64,000 bases of DNA from the NCBI RefSeq assembly GCF_025370785.1, contig NZ_JAMXFA010000012.1, forward strand, positions 1 to 64,000. The letters are read 5' to 3'. The DNA is from Laspinema olomoucense D3b. Lineage in GTDB: Bacteria > Cyanobacteriota > Cyanobacteriia > Cyanobacteriales > Laspinemataceae. A program made the position numbers and the translations under genes. This document shows, piece by piece, positions 7,757 to 17,068 of this stretch; the first letter of the stretch is position 1; each line of letters starts with the position of its first letter. The notes under the pieces were generated by a model. It ran no database searches. It was not told the origin of the DNA and saw nothing but the letters and a program-made list of their open reading frames with translations.

Positions 7757-10700
7757 TTAAACTGATAAACTCAGTTGAGAACCATTCTGATTTTTGCTGA
7801 CTTCAATGCGGGCTTGAAAGGCTTCGCGAAATTGCGGCATATGGGTCACCGTGAGAATGCAGGCAAATTCCGAGGCGATCGCATTAATTGCTGCAATCAG
7901 GCGATCGCACCCTTCCCGGTCCTGGGTTCCAAATCCTTCATCCACAATTAACATTTGTAATGAAGTTCCCGCCCGATGAGCAAGTAAGCGTGCTAATGCT
8001 AACCGAATGGCAAAATTAATCCTAAATGCCTCCCCCCCAGAATAGGTTTCATAAGCTCTTGTCCCTCGGGCATCGGCAATTAAAATATCCAAGGTATCAA
8101 TTAATTTGGTCGCTTTTTTGCTGCGTCCGCGAGTGGCGCGCTGAGTCACAAATTGCACATGAAGTTGATTGCCACTGAGGCGAGAGAGAATCTGATTGGT
8201 TTCTCCCTCCAACTGTGGTAGCACATTTTCAATCATCAAGGCTTGGATGCCATTTTTGCCAAATGCCGTTGCCAGTTCCCGATAAACCCGTTCTTGACGA
8301 CGAGAGGTTTCTAGTTGTTTGCGTTGTTCTTCAAACTGACTTTGGAGTGCCGCGAGATGCTGTTGTTGTTGTTGCAAACGTCCTTTGGTTGCCAGCAAAC
8401 TGTCAAGAGAGGACCGCAAAAGCTGGATTTGTTTTTCTGTCGCTTTGATGCGATCGCCGGGGTCGGGGATGTCCTGAAGTTGCTGATGCAGGGCTTGAAT
8501 CTGCTGACGGACCGCAGTGCGATCGCCTACTCGCGCCTCCAACTGACGAGTTAACCCTCCAATCCGCTGCTCTATCTGGGGATATTGTTGCTGTGCTTGC
8601 TTTAACTCCTCCAGTCGTCCCAACCAGAGTTGGGCGGTTCTTAACGCACCTCGCAGGCGGTTATGTTCCTGGGGGTCATAGCCAATGGTTTGTAAGTGGC
8701 GATCGAGCAAAGCAATCTGCTGTTGCAAAGGGGAATTCGTTTGTTGCTCCTGTAATGCCGCTTGTAATTGCGCCAGTCGTTGTTCTAACTCGGGCTTTCG
8801 CACTTGTAATTGTGCCATTTGCCGTTGGGATTGCTGAATTTGCCCTTGCTTAATTTCCCCCCAACGCCAGCGTTTTTCCTCATTTAGGGCCAAACTGCGG
8901 TCTTGATCATTGTAATTTAACTGTTGGAGAGAGTGCTCCACCTGTTGCAGTTCATGGTATAATTCCCCGGCATAACTTCCCGTGTGTAAAGCCTGTTCTA
9001 ACTGTTGTTTTTCCAAAGTGAGATGTTGTAAACGATCGCGGGAGGCTAAAGTGGCATCAATTTGAGCCTGTAATTGTCCCCGACGTTCTCGTAAGGCATT
9101 GTAGTGTTTTAACTCCTCCTCCAGTTCCCGATACTCCTGCCGCAGAATCTGAATTTCCCGATCGCTCGTTGCCAGTTGTTCTTTCAACACCCACATCTGA
9201 TTGATCAGCCCTTGTTCCTGGGCTTTCTGCTTTTCAATGACTAAATCCCAGTGATGTTCACCCAAGGGTCTGTCACACAAGGGACAAAGTGCATCCGGGA
9301 CTTGCAACATCTGGATTTTTTGCGTCACCGCTGCCAGTTGAGTTTCATAATCGGAGGTTTGTGCCATCAGCCGTTCCATAAAGTTGCGGCGTTCTAAGCC
9401 TTTTTCTCGCACCCGTTGTTGATAGACGCGTTTTTTCTCTAAGGCATCAATCGCGATCGCCACCTCTCCGAGACTATCCTCTAAAACATAGCTATGATCT
9501 TGTTCCACTTCCAGGCGATGAATTTGACCGGCAATTTCTTCCAGACGTGCCGATAAACGAGTCCGAAGGCGCTCAAGTTCCACTTGCAGGGTTTGTTGCC
9601 GCGTCATCAGGGGTTTGACTCGCGTATGTAGCTCATCCAAATAAGTGAGGCGATCGCGTGCTTGTTGTAATTTGGCGATCGCCGCTTCCACTTCCGGCGC
9701 TTTATTCAGAATCTCCACCAGTTCCGCTTCCTGGCGGCGAATATACTCCAATTCTCCTTGCGTGGAAGAAATTTGGGATTCCAGGGAAGCCAGGGTTTTG
9801 CGTTCCTGGTCCTGTAACTGCTGACGCTGTTGGCTGGCTTGTTGATAGGATTGAAACTTGGAGGCTTGAACTTCTTCAGCCGCTTGTAATTGTTGATATT
9901 GATGATATCCCGCCAAAATTTCCCCCTCTTGTTTGAGGAGTGCCTCTAATTCTTGGCGGCGACGATGGTTGAGATTAAGTTCTTGTTGGGTGCGATCGCA
10001 GTCGTCCTTAAGAAAGCGATCGCGGTCCTGGTGATGGGTGATTTGCTGTTGCCAGTTTTGCCGCTGGAGTTGGAGTTGTTGAAACTCTTGCAATTGCGAT
10101 CGCTGATGGTTCACTTGCTCTTGACCCTTGAAAATTTGCGCTTCCACCTCGTCCAGATTTTGGGCGATCGCGATGGTTTCTTGTAATCGTTCCTGCAACG
10201 AGGCTAAACTTTGTTCCAGCAACTGGACTTGACCCTTCGCTTCTCGCGATCGGTCTTTTGCTTGTTCTGCCAACTCATCGTAATGGTCCAACCTCAGCAG
10301 AGTTGCCAAAACTTGCTTCCGTTCCGAGGGTCGTTTTAGCATAAACTCATCGGCTCGCCCTTGGCGCAGGTAAGATGAATTAGTAAAAGTTTCGTAGTCG
10401 AGTTTAATATGTTGGATAATCTTATCCTGAGTGGCTCGTAAACCTTTCTCAGTCAGCGCGCGGAACTCTAAATGTTCCAGTTGATTCGGAGTCAAATCCT
10501 CAGCCGTGGTAGCCACTTGAAATTCCAAAGAACTGGATTGACCCCGTTGGCGAGAACGAATTACCCGATAAATTTGCTGATTGGTTTGGAAGGTAAAATC
10601 AACCCGCGCTTCCATTTCCCCAGTATGAATAATATCATCCTCAGTTCCAGCACGACTATTTCCCCAGAGGGACCAGGCGAGGGCTTCCAGGAGAGAGGAT

Positions 10701-10810
10701 TTTCCCGCACCATTTGGTCCACAAATACAGGCGGTATGCAATCCATGAAAGTCTAAGGTAGCTTCGCGATAGCTCAGAAAGTTTTTTAAACTCAGTTCTA
10801 AGGGAATCAT
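7757..10810 (-). CDS. sbcC: Exonuclease SbcC (Rad50-like SMC ATPase)
   Basis: A 1017-residue SMC-family ATPase, the usual SbcC length. The N-terminal Walker A is GPNGAGKSSL at residues 31-40. Two long Gln/Glu-rich coiled coils flank a zinc hook, CPLCDRPLGEHHW, near residue 510. The C-terminal head has the signature SGGEAFRINFAIRLAL near 925 and Walker B MLIVDEGFG near 955. SbcC with its nuclease partner SbcD opens hairpins and trims DNA ends, and it limits palindromes and some phage DNA. No sbcD adjoins, which is common in cyanobacteria. The start follows an untidy upstream spacer, but position 10810 gives the expected N-terminus (MIPLELSLKNFLSY). Confidence 0.92.
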   Translation of the reverse strand: MIPLELSLKNFLSYREATLDFHGLHTACICGPNGAGKSSLLEALAWSLWGNSRAGTEDDIIHTGEMEARVDFTFQTNQQIYRVIRSRQRGQSSSLEFQVATTAEDLTPNQLEHLEFRALTEKGLRATQDKIIQHIKLDYETFTNSSYLRQGRADEFMLKRPSERKQVLATLLRLDHYDELAEQAKDRSREAKGQVQLLEQSLASLQERLQETIAIAQNLDEVEAQIFKGQEQVNHQRSQLQEFQQLQLQRQNWQQQITHHQDRDRFLKDDCDRTQQELNLNHRRRQELEALLKQEGEILAGYHQYQQLQAAEEVQASKFQSYQQASQQRQQLQDQERKTLASLESQISSTQGELEYIRRQEAELVEILNKAPEVEAAIAKLQQARDRLTYLDELHTRVKPLMTRQQTLQVELERLRTRLSARLEEIAGQIHRLEVEQDHSYVLEDSLGEVAIAIDALEKKRVYQQRVREKGLERRNFMERLMAQTSDYETQLAAVTQKIQMLQVPDALCPLCDRPLGEHHWDLVIEKQKAQEQGLINQMWVLKEQLATSDREIQILRQEYRELEEELKHYNALRERRGQLQAQIDATLASRDRLQHLTLEKQQLEQALHTGSYAGELYHELQQVEHSLQQLNYNDQDRSLALNEEKRWRWGEIKQGQIQQSQRQMAQLQVRKPELEQRLAQLQAALQEQQTNSPLQQQIALLDRHLQTIGYDPQEHNRLRGALRTAQLWLGRLEELKQAQQQYPQIEQRIGGLTRQLEARVGDRTAVRQQIQALHQQLQDIPDPGDRIKATEKQIQLLRSSLDSLLATKGRLQQQQQHLAALQSQFEEQRKQLETSRRQERVYRELATAFGKNGIQALMIENVLPQLEGETNQILSRLSGNQLHVQFVTQRATRGRSKKATKLIDTLDILIADARGTRAYETYSGGEAFRINFAIRLALARLLAHRAGTSLQMLIVDEGFGTQDREGCDRLIAAINAIASEFACILTVTHMPQFREAFQARIEVSKNQNGSQLSLSV

Positions 10811-11670
<860 letters not shown>

Positions 11671-12249
11671 TTTGGGTTCGCTCCTATTGAAAGCTCGTAA
11701 AAGTAACTAACGCTACAAAATTGCTACTCAATCCAATGTAGCACCGAATACCAAATCCGTCTCAGTCCCTTTATCTAAATTCCCTGACAGGTTTTTACGC
11801 TAAAAATAGCAGGTGACTGGCCTGAAATGGCCTAATTGTGGACATTTTTAGGATTAGCCTCTTGGTAATCTCAACAGCGGGAGTCAGAAACTTTCTACGC
11901 TCAGAGGAAGAGTCCGACGTCTCTACCCTTAGAGGTAGTTCCTAGGAAATGATAACGCCTAGATTTAGTTTCCGCAATAGATTGGTTAAAATAATTTTCC
12001 ACTCCCCACCGGGCAAGAGTTTGAGGGTTTTCCTTTCTTAAATTAAGCCCTGAAACATCCTGTAAAAACCCAATTTAGGGCCCTGGGAGCATCTGTCTCT
12101 AGACTCAGTTCCATCCATAACTTCCCCGGGGGACTCTCGGGTCCCTAAGCCGGGAATTTTTAATCAGAATAAATACCTAAAAACCTTCTGGGTCCTCTGC
12201 TTGTTTGGAACTTCCTCCTCCAAAATCAATCCCATCGCCCTCCGGGCTA
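11671..12249. other. Intergenic region, no gene seen
   Basis: About 580 bp between two minus-strand genes. It includes several short imperfect repeats of the type AGAGGAAGAGTC/AGAGGTAGTTC near 11900-11945. No convincing terminator, RNA gene or reading frame was found. Confidence 0.4.
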
Positions 12250-12981
12250 TCAGATGATTAGTAATAGTAAAGCATAAGCAGCAGCACCGACAGCAAAGGC
12301 CCAAAATTTGCTTTCCCGTTCTTCCGGTAGTTCTTCCTTCAGGATATTCAGAATAATGCCTCCGGCTAAAAAGGCAAATAGCAGCGCGATCGCCTCCTGG
12401 GAAATGGTCGTGGCACGGCCAATCGCCCATCCTGTAATCACCGCTGCTGCCAATACCCAGCGCCCAATGTGGTTATAAACCCATTTGTGATGTTCGCGTA
12501 AGCCAAAGTCATTGACTAGAAAATGCAACCCCATTGCAATGAAAAACAACCACAAACTTAAAACACTCGATTCTTCTTCGGGATGGGCCAGCAGATAGCC
12601 AATAAGAGCATTATAAAGAGCAAAAGAAATAATATGTAGCCAAAATACCTTCTCGCTAGTCGCATCTCTTCGCCCGATTTTCACTTGGTGCTGCCGCGAT
12701 TTTTTCGCCAGGTTTTCTAATCCGTAAAATAGGGAAAATCCTAACAGGGAGATCAGGTAAACATGATGTTCTAAAAACTCCAACCCGTTGAGCTCCGACG
12801 CCTCAACTGTTGCTTGTCCTTCACTTAGTTCAGGAAAAATGTGAATAAAAGTGTAAGCTACCGATACACCCCCCGCCATCGACAGCCAGCAGTTACGCGG
12901 AACCGAATCCAGAAAAAGCAGATTTTTGGCGCAAATATGAACGATCGCTAAGGCGATCACAAAGAGTAAAGATAAATTCAT
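12250..12981 (-). CDS. ZIP-like integral membrane protein
   Basis: A hydrophobic protein of about 243 residues with seven or eight predicted spans. SMAGGVSVAYTFIHIFPEL and the late FLAGGIILNILKEELPEE resemble paired helices IV and V of ZIP metal transporters, which carry metal-binding His and Glu residues. A metal-ion transporter is possible, but the divergence is large and the substrate is unknown. I chose ATG 12981 (MNLSLLFVIALAIV), because an upstream ATG at 13044 would overlap the preceding kinase gene and add an unusual polar leader. It follows the Hik2-like kinase gene by 43 bp and may be cotranscribed. Confidence 0.65.
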   Translation of the reverse strand: MNLSLLFVIALAIVHICAKNLLFLDSVPRNCWLSMAGGVSVAYTFIHIFPELSEGQATVEASELNGLEFLEHHVYLISLLGFSLFYGLENLAKKSRQHQVKIGRRDATSEKVFWLHIISFALYNALIGYLLAHPEEESSVLSLWLFFIAMGLHFLVNDFGLREHHKWVYNHIGRWVLAAAVITGWAIGRATTISQEAIALLFAFLAGGIILNILKEELPEERESKFWAFAVGAAAYALLLLII

Positions 12982-13024
12982 AGAGCAGATGAAAGGATTG
13001 AGAATATTGAGGGGGGAATTGCTC

Positions 13025-14458
13025 TTAGAGTTGCAGCCAAACAATAAAGCTTGTCCCCGGATGATTGGAACTGGGTTGGTTCTTCCAATTGGGATCTCGC
13101 CATTGGGGGGGAGTCGGACTAAAGACTTCGATTTTGCCTTGCATTTGGGTAATCAGTTCGCGGGCGATCGCCAATCCCAATCCCGTACCGGGAATATCAC
13201 TCTGCGCTTTAACTCCGCGATAATATCTTTGAAATAACTGTTCTAAGTCTTGGGGGGGAATGCCCATTCCCGTGTCACTAATAGCGATCGCCATCAAGGT
13301 CACCCCCTCAATTTGGCGCTTATCCCCCACTTTCACATAAATTTGGCCCCCAGTCGGGGTATATTTCAAGGCATTGTCAATCAAATTGCTCAGGACTTCC
13401 CGCAGGGCTTTGGGATAGGTCAAAACCGCAGGCAATTCCGACGGGATCTCGGTAGTGAATTCCAGATGACGCTCGCTGGCGATCGCCTGGGCCGAAATTA
13501 GCAACGGTTCCAGTACAGCAAGGATATCGCAGGGTTCTAAATCAAAGGCGGGAAGTAACAATTGTGGCGATCGCTTCTCCAACCTCGGCGTTTCCGAAGC
13601 AACCTCAGTTTGCTCATCGGGAACCGCTTCTATTTCTTCCGGTTCAATCGCCAAATTCATCTGTTGCAGCAACTCTTGAACGCGATCGCTCTCGCGCAGG
13701 ATACTTCCGGCAATATCTCGGGTCGGGTCCGGTTCCCGCAGGCGTTTTAACAACAATTTCCCAAAGGTGCGTAAGGCGGTGAGGGGACTGCGGACCTGAT
13801 GCAGGAGGTTATCGAGCAAATCATGTTGTTCCGCCTGGAGGCGTTGGTGTTGGCGCAGTTGCTGACTTAACCACCGCTGCCGCCGATCCAAAATGCAGGC
13901 GATCGCGATGGTTTGGGCAATGCATTCAATCTGCATCCGTTCGCGATCGGTCCAGGGTCGGTCCTCGCGCCGCGTCACCAACAGTCCCATCACGATTTCT
14001 TCATGGATCAGGGGTAAGACAATTTGTCGGGGTTGCGCCAAATCTTCCCCCTCGGCGATCGGTTCATCCTCCGAGTTTAAATACCGGATGGGTTCGACTA
14101 AATGAACCGTCACGGGTCTTTGGGAGGAAGGGGAGATTAACGGCGGACCTTGAGCCAGGGGGGCCTTCGTTCCCCTTGTCTGGGTTTCCCCGGGAATTGC
14201 CGTGGGTGGAAAGTCGGGGGTCGGACGTCCGGGAATCTCCGTGGCAATCTCTGAACCGGCGATCGCCCGGGCGGGATTTCCTTCCCACACCACAGCGGTT
14301 TCGGGATAGGTCACAATCGGAATTAGCTTGGCTTCCCGATCTTCGGCCAGTTCTTCTGTTAAATACACCACGCTCACGGAGGATCCTAGCCCTTTCGAGA
14401 GCAAACCCACCTGTGATTTGCACAGGGCAACAAATTCTGAACTGGCTCCCATTCCCAT
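13025..14458 (-). CDS. hik2: GAF sensor histidine kinase, Hik2/CSK-like
   Basis: A 477-residue soluble kinase. Its N-terminal GAF begins with SSEFVALCKSQVGLL, carrying an early Cys like that of cyanobacterial Hik2, the relative of the chloroplast sensor kinase that responds to plastoquinone redox state and salt. The H-box is HQVRSPLTALRTFGKLLLKRL (His near 220), a form I associate with Hik2/CSK rather than common kinases. N-box (NLIDNALKYTPTGG) and G-boxes (DTGMGIP, GTGLGLA) are intact. A proline-rich insertion (residues about 70-115) makes it longer than typical Hik2. An AAGGGAAG ribosome site precedes two closely spaced ATGs (14458 and 14452), and the second has better spacing. The orthology call rests on motif recall. 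Confidence 0.75.
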   Translation of the reverse strand: MGMGASSEFVALCKSQVGLLSKGLGSSVSVVYLTEELAEDREAKLIPIVTYPETAVVWEGNPARAIAGSEIATEIPGRPTPDFPPTAIPGETQTRGTKAPLAQGPPLISPSSQRPVTVHLVEPIRYLNSEDEPIAEGEDLAQPRQIVLPLIHEEIVMGLLVTRREDRPWTDRERMQIECIAQTIAIACILDRRQRWLSQQLRQHQRLQAEQHDLLDNLLHQVRSPLTALRTFGKLLLKRLREPDPTRDIAGSILRESDRVQELLQQMNLAIEPEEIEAVPDEQTEVASETPRLEKRSPQLLLPAFDLEPCDILAVLEPLLISAQAIASERHLEFTTEIPSELPAVLTYPKALREVLSNLIDNALKYTPTGGQIYVKVGDKRQIEGVTLMAIAISDTGMGIPPQDLEQLFQRYYRGVKAQSDIPGTGLGLAIARELITQMQGKIEVFSPTPPQWRDPNWKNQPSSNHPGTSFIVWLQL

Positions 14459-15021
14459 CTTCCCTTATTCGATTTAATACAGTAACCCTGTCCGGCGCCT
14501 GCCTCTTTCCCCCGCACCCTGTTTATGCTGACTCGCTTCACCCTAGGACCGGACCCTAATAGTTCATGTTGGCAGAAATTGGGTCCGGTTGCTTACTTCT
14601 GGGGTAAGATACTTTAGCAGCATTGATAAAACCCGTTGAGCATTCTTTTATTTTCGGGCAATTCTGTGGCAATTTTGTGGCAATTTTATGGCAATCTCCG
14701 GGCGTCAGGGATTGAGGAAGGACAATCACCACAGGAATAGAGCGCCGCTTTCCTCGGGTAAACCGGGCTGGGGAATTTTGACCTCCTGCCTGGGATCCAC
14801 TCTATTGATTTTTGTAACAAACTTTATAGTTTTGTGAATATTTCCCGTCTCCCTCTCGAAACGCGAGGAAAAAAACTCTGAAAAGGCTTATGAGATAAGA
14901 GATGCAGCTTTTTGTAACAAAGTTAGCAAGAGGGATTGATTTTTTTTATTACAGCGGATATAATCAGCACGACTTTTGTAACCATCACTACACCTGTCGG
15001 CTGAAATAGGAGGTAAGGATT
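14459..15021. other. Divergent intergenic region upstream of hik2-like and DUF3155 genes
   Basis: It holds the promoter of the DUF3155 gene (listed) and two copies of TTTTTGTAACAAA, near 14811 and 14909, about 98 bp apart. The core TTTGTNACAAA is palindromic. The left part should contain the promoter of the Hik2-like kinase. Confidence 0.5.
14936..14964 (+). promoter_or_regulatory. Sigma-70-type promoter for DUF3155
   Basis: TTGATT (14936-14941) and TATAAT (14959-14964) are separated by 17 bp, an ideal -35/-10 arrangement. Transcription would begin near 14971, about 50 bp before the TTG start. Confidence 0.6.
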
Positions 15022-15339
15022 TTGGCAAGGAGACGTAAGCGTAAGAGCCGTCGCCGCCAAGAAGGGCGCAGGATTTTAGAGCACGTGCCTCAGTATAGTA
15101 TCGAAAGCGGTGAAGATAAGCCAGTCACAGCCGCCCGTAAATTCATCAAGGCAGAAGGCATCGTGCCCCCGGCTTTGTTGTTAGTCAAGAGAAACGAGCA
15201 TACCACGGATCGATACTTCTGGGCAGAAAAAGGATTGTTCGGTGCTCAATATGTAGAAGAAAATCATTTCTTATTCCCCAGCTTAAAGTTTTTTGAGAGC
15301 AAAGCAGAAGTACCCCCTGTGGCCTTATCAGTCCGGTAA
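15022..15339 (+). CDS. DUF3155 family protein
   Basis: A 105-residue conserved cyanobacterial protein. It has a very basic N-terminus (MARRRKRKSRRRQEGRR) followed by a conserved core with ESGEDKPVTAARKFI, LLLVKRNEHTTDRYFWAEKG and LFGAQYVEENHFLFPSL. The function is unknown. The basic tail suggests binding to nucleic acid or ribosome, which is inference. The start is TTG at 15022, supported by AGGAGG 8 nt upstream and by the match of MARRRKRKSRR to family N-termini. A good promoter lies 60-90 bp upstream. It is monocistronic. Confidence 0.85.
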   Translation: MARRRKRKSRRRQEGRRILEHVPQYSIESGEDKPVTAARKFIKAEGIVPPALLLVKRNEHTTDRYFWAEKGLFGAQYVEENHFLFPSLKFFESKAEVPPVALSVR

Positions 15340-16009
15340 AAGGGTTTTTCTGTGAGTCATGAGAACTATCGGTTCAAAGAACCGGGCTACGGCGAGGGAT
15401 TATACTGGGCTGGCGATCGCCTCGGATGACCCGTCGGTGCGTGCGTTCGCTTCATAGCGGACTCGAACAGAGTGCCTAGTAAATTTAGCAAATTTACAGG
15501 GGCATTAACCCGGTTTTGGCCAAAGCTGGCGTAATAGAGAGGCCCGTAACGACAAATGTTCCGTCAGTCGGTTGACTTGTTATGGGAAAAGAACGGTTTT
15601 AGTCCCGCATCAGGAGTCGCGATCTCTTAGGCGCGTCCAGTTTCCTTGGCGATTAGGGAAACCCGCGTTCCGTCGCGATCGCCGCGAGTTCTAAAACCTG
15701 AACTGTTCCCGGGCGATTCCGTTGCGCCACAGTCACAAAAAGTTTCGGTCTCAATCGGAGCTATCCCACTGCCGAAATGACCCCTCATCCTAACCAGGAA
15801 CCAGGGAAAAAGCGTTTGGCCGCTCAAACTAAACTTTACGTCGGACTTGACCTCATTGGCTCAATAAGGAAACAAACCGATTAAAATACCACGCTTTTTG
15901 GAAATTAGCTCTATGACAAGCTCACGGGTTTGCATGGGGCTAATTTCTGCTAAGGTATCGCCCTCGGAGGTCACTACCGGATAAAATAACCCGGACGGTT
16001 ACCCGGTTT
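15340..16009. other. Intergenic region between DUF3155 and CCB1 genes
   Basis: About 670 bp with no supported coding frame. The sequence is GC-rich with several short inverted repeats (for example GGTTC-AAA-GAACC near 15370), but I could not fit a known RNA family such as RNase P, tmRNA, 6S or SRP RNA. Both flanking genes point into it, so terminators are expected here. Confidence 0.4.
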
Positions 16010-16546
16010 CTAACCTTGACTGTACCGAGGTCCCAAGGTTTGCTTCAGCACGGCCAACTCATCTCGATGACCCGTGATTGTAATTCTATTTTGGGTCGGA
16101 TTATTCCCCGAACTCTCCATTGACTTGACTTGGAGAGACACCTGTTCCATGCGACCGGAATTTTGCCAGTAAAACCATCCAGCCACTGGAGACAACAGAA
16201 TCAACCCCAGAAATAAATTCCCCCCTTGTGGGATGACCATTGAGAGGATAAGGGCCAAACAGAGCATCCCCACTGCCGCCAACAGCGTCAAGAAAATCGC
16301 CAGAAACCAACTCGGACGAACATATCCTTCAAACGTGACCTGATTGCGTTCCCCGTCCACCGCCTTCACCCGATAAGCGCGGCGATCGAAATACCCTTGC
16401 AACTCAGGCAGAATCGACTCCTCCGGCTGTTCGGTTACCCAGTGGAGTTCCTCCGTTCGGTCTTTCACAGAAGCCCGAATAAAGAAAAACAACCCGATCG
16501 TCATGAGTAGGGTTAAAAAAAACGTTGATGAGAGAGTCGTATCCAT
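16010..16546 (-). CDS. ccb1: CCB1-type cofactor assembly of complex C subunit B
   Basis: A 178-residue membrane protein. It has an N-terminal span (TFFLTLLMTIGLFFFI), a soluble segment with QGYFDRRAYRVKAVDGERNQVTFEGYVRPSW, then two spans (FLAIFLTLLAAVGMLCLALIL and NLFLGLILLSPVAGWFYW) and a soluble tail. The DGERNQVTFEGYVRPS segment is the hallmark of the CCB1 family (formerly a DUF). In algae and plants CCB1 takes part in covalent attachment of heme ci to cytochrome b6 of the b6f complex, and the cyanobacterial protein is thought to do the same in thylakoids. It is transcribed alone, with 460 bp or more to its neighbours. Confidence 0.85.
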   Translation of the reverse strand: MDTTLSSTFFLTLLMTIGLFFFIRASVKDRTEELHWVTEQPEESILPELQGYFDRRAYRVKAVDGERNQVTFEGYVRPSWFLAIFLTLLAAVGMLCLALILSMVIPQGGNLFLGLILLSPVAGWFYWQNSGRMEQVSLQVKSMESSGNNPTQNRITITGHRDELAVLKQTLGPRYSQG

Positions 16547-16655
16547 CGGTTCTATCTAAATGACTTCATGACGCAATTTTACATAAATTTACAAACAAAC
16601 TACGACTCGGGCCGAGTCTACCCTAGTCCTAGGGTACAGTCCTAGAGCCTAAGGA

Positions 16656-16674
16656 CAAGAAACCGGATTTCTGG
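16656..16674. repeat. Single AGAAACC-family palindrome
   Basis: CAAGAAACCGGATTTCTGG is one copy of the palindromic repeat family found across the window. No second copy at 50 bp is seen. Instead an unrelated 18-bp inverted repeat starts 28 bp further on. Confidence 0.6.
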
Positions 16675-16701
16675 CCCAATGGGGTGCTTTTTGGGCAGCA
16701 A

Positions 16702-16765
16702 TTTTGCAGGTTTCCTCCGGTTGGTCTTCCCAATGGGGTCCCCACAGCGGAGGAAACCTGCAAAA
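16702..16765. repeat. Perfect 18-bp inverted repeat
   Basis: TTTTGCAGGTTTCCTCCG (16702-16719) and its exact complement (16748-16765) enclose a 28-nt loop that itself contains CCAATGGGG-type self-complementarity. It would form a strong stem on either strand. No U-run follows. Confidence 0.8.
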
Positions 16766-16916
16766 CCGGGCCTTTGAACATCTCCCTTTCCCCAAAGGTT
16801 TCCTTAAATTCAAACCGATTTGAAAATATTGTAATTTTTGATGCAGACGATATGGTAGTCTACTATTCCTTACTATCCTGTTACATCGTCTTGCCATCCA
16901 GAAAGGCAGGTGCTCT

Positions 16917-16946
16917 AGTGCGTTACGGTGGCTTCCGTGACGCACT
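16917..16946. repeat. 12-bp hairpin repeat
   Basis: AGTGCGTTACGG and CCGTGACGCACT pair with one mismatch around a 6-nt loop. GTGCGT-CGCAC hairpins of this type are common dispersed repeats in cyanobacterial spacers. Confidence 0.6.
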
Positions 16947-17068
16947 CTTTTCCCCAAAACTACAGGCAACACAAATCCGGCATTTCTGAGATCAACCCCA
17001 AAAGGAAATATCTCTCAGAGGATGTCGGGACAATTCCCAGACTGCCCCGACGCTTTATCCTTTAGTCC

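Larger units (their letters stand above)
16547..17068. other. Intergenic region rich in inverted repeats
   Basis: No gene supported. Three structured elements are packed here: one AGAAACC palindrome (16656-16674), an 18-bp perfect inverted repeat (16702-16765) and a 12-bp hairpin (16917-16946). The region lies between two minus-strand genes. Confidence 0.5.

Noticed and set aside
13564-14105. Several + strand frames inside the Hik2-like kinase gene
   Set aside because: Antisense shadows; the minus-strand kinase has complete H, N and G boxes over the same bases.
15340-16009. Possible structured RNA gene
   Set aside because: Short inverted repeats are present, but none fits RNase P, tmRNA, 6S or SRP RNA, so no call was made.
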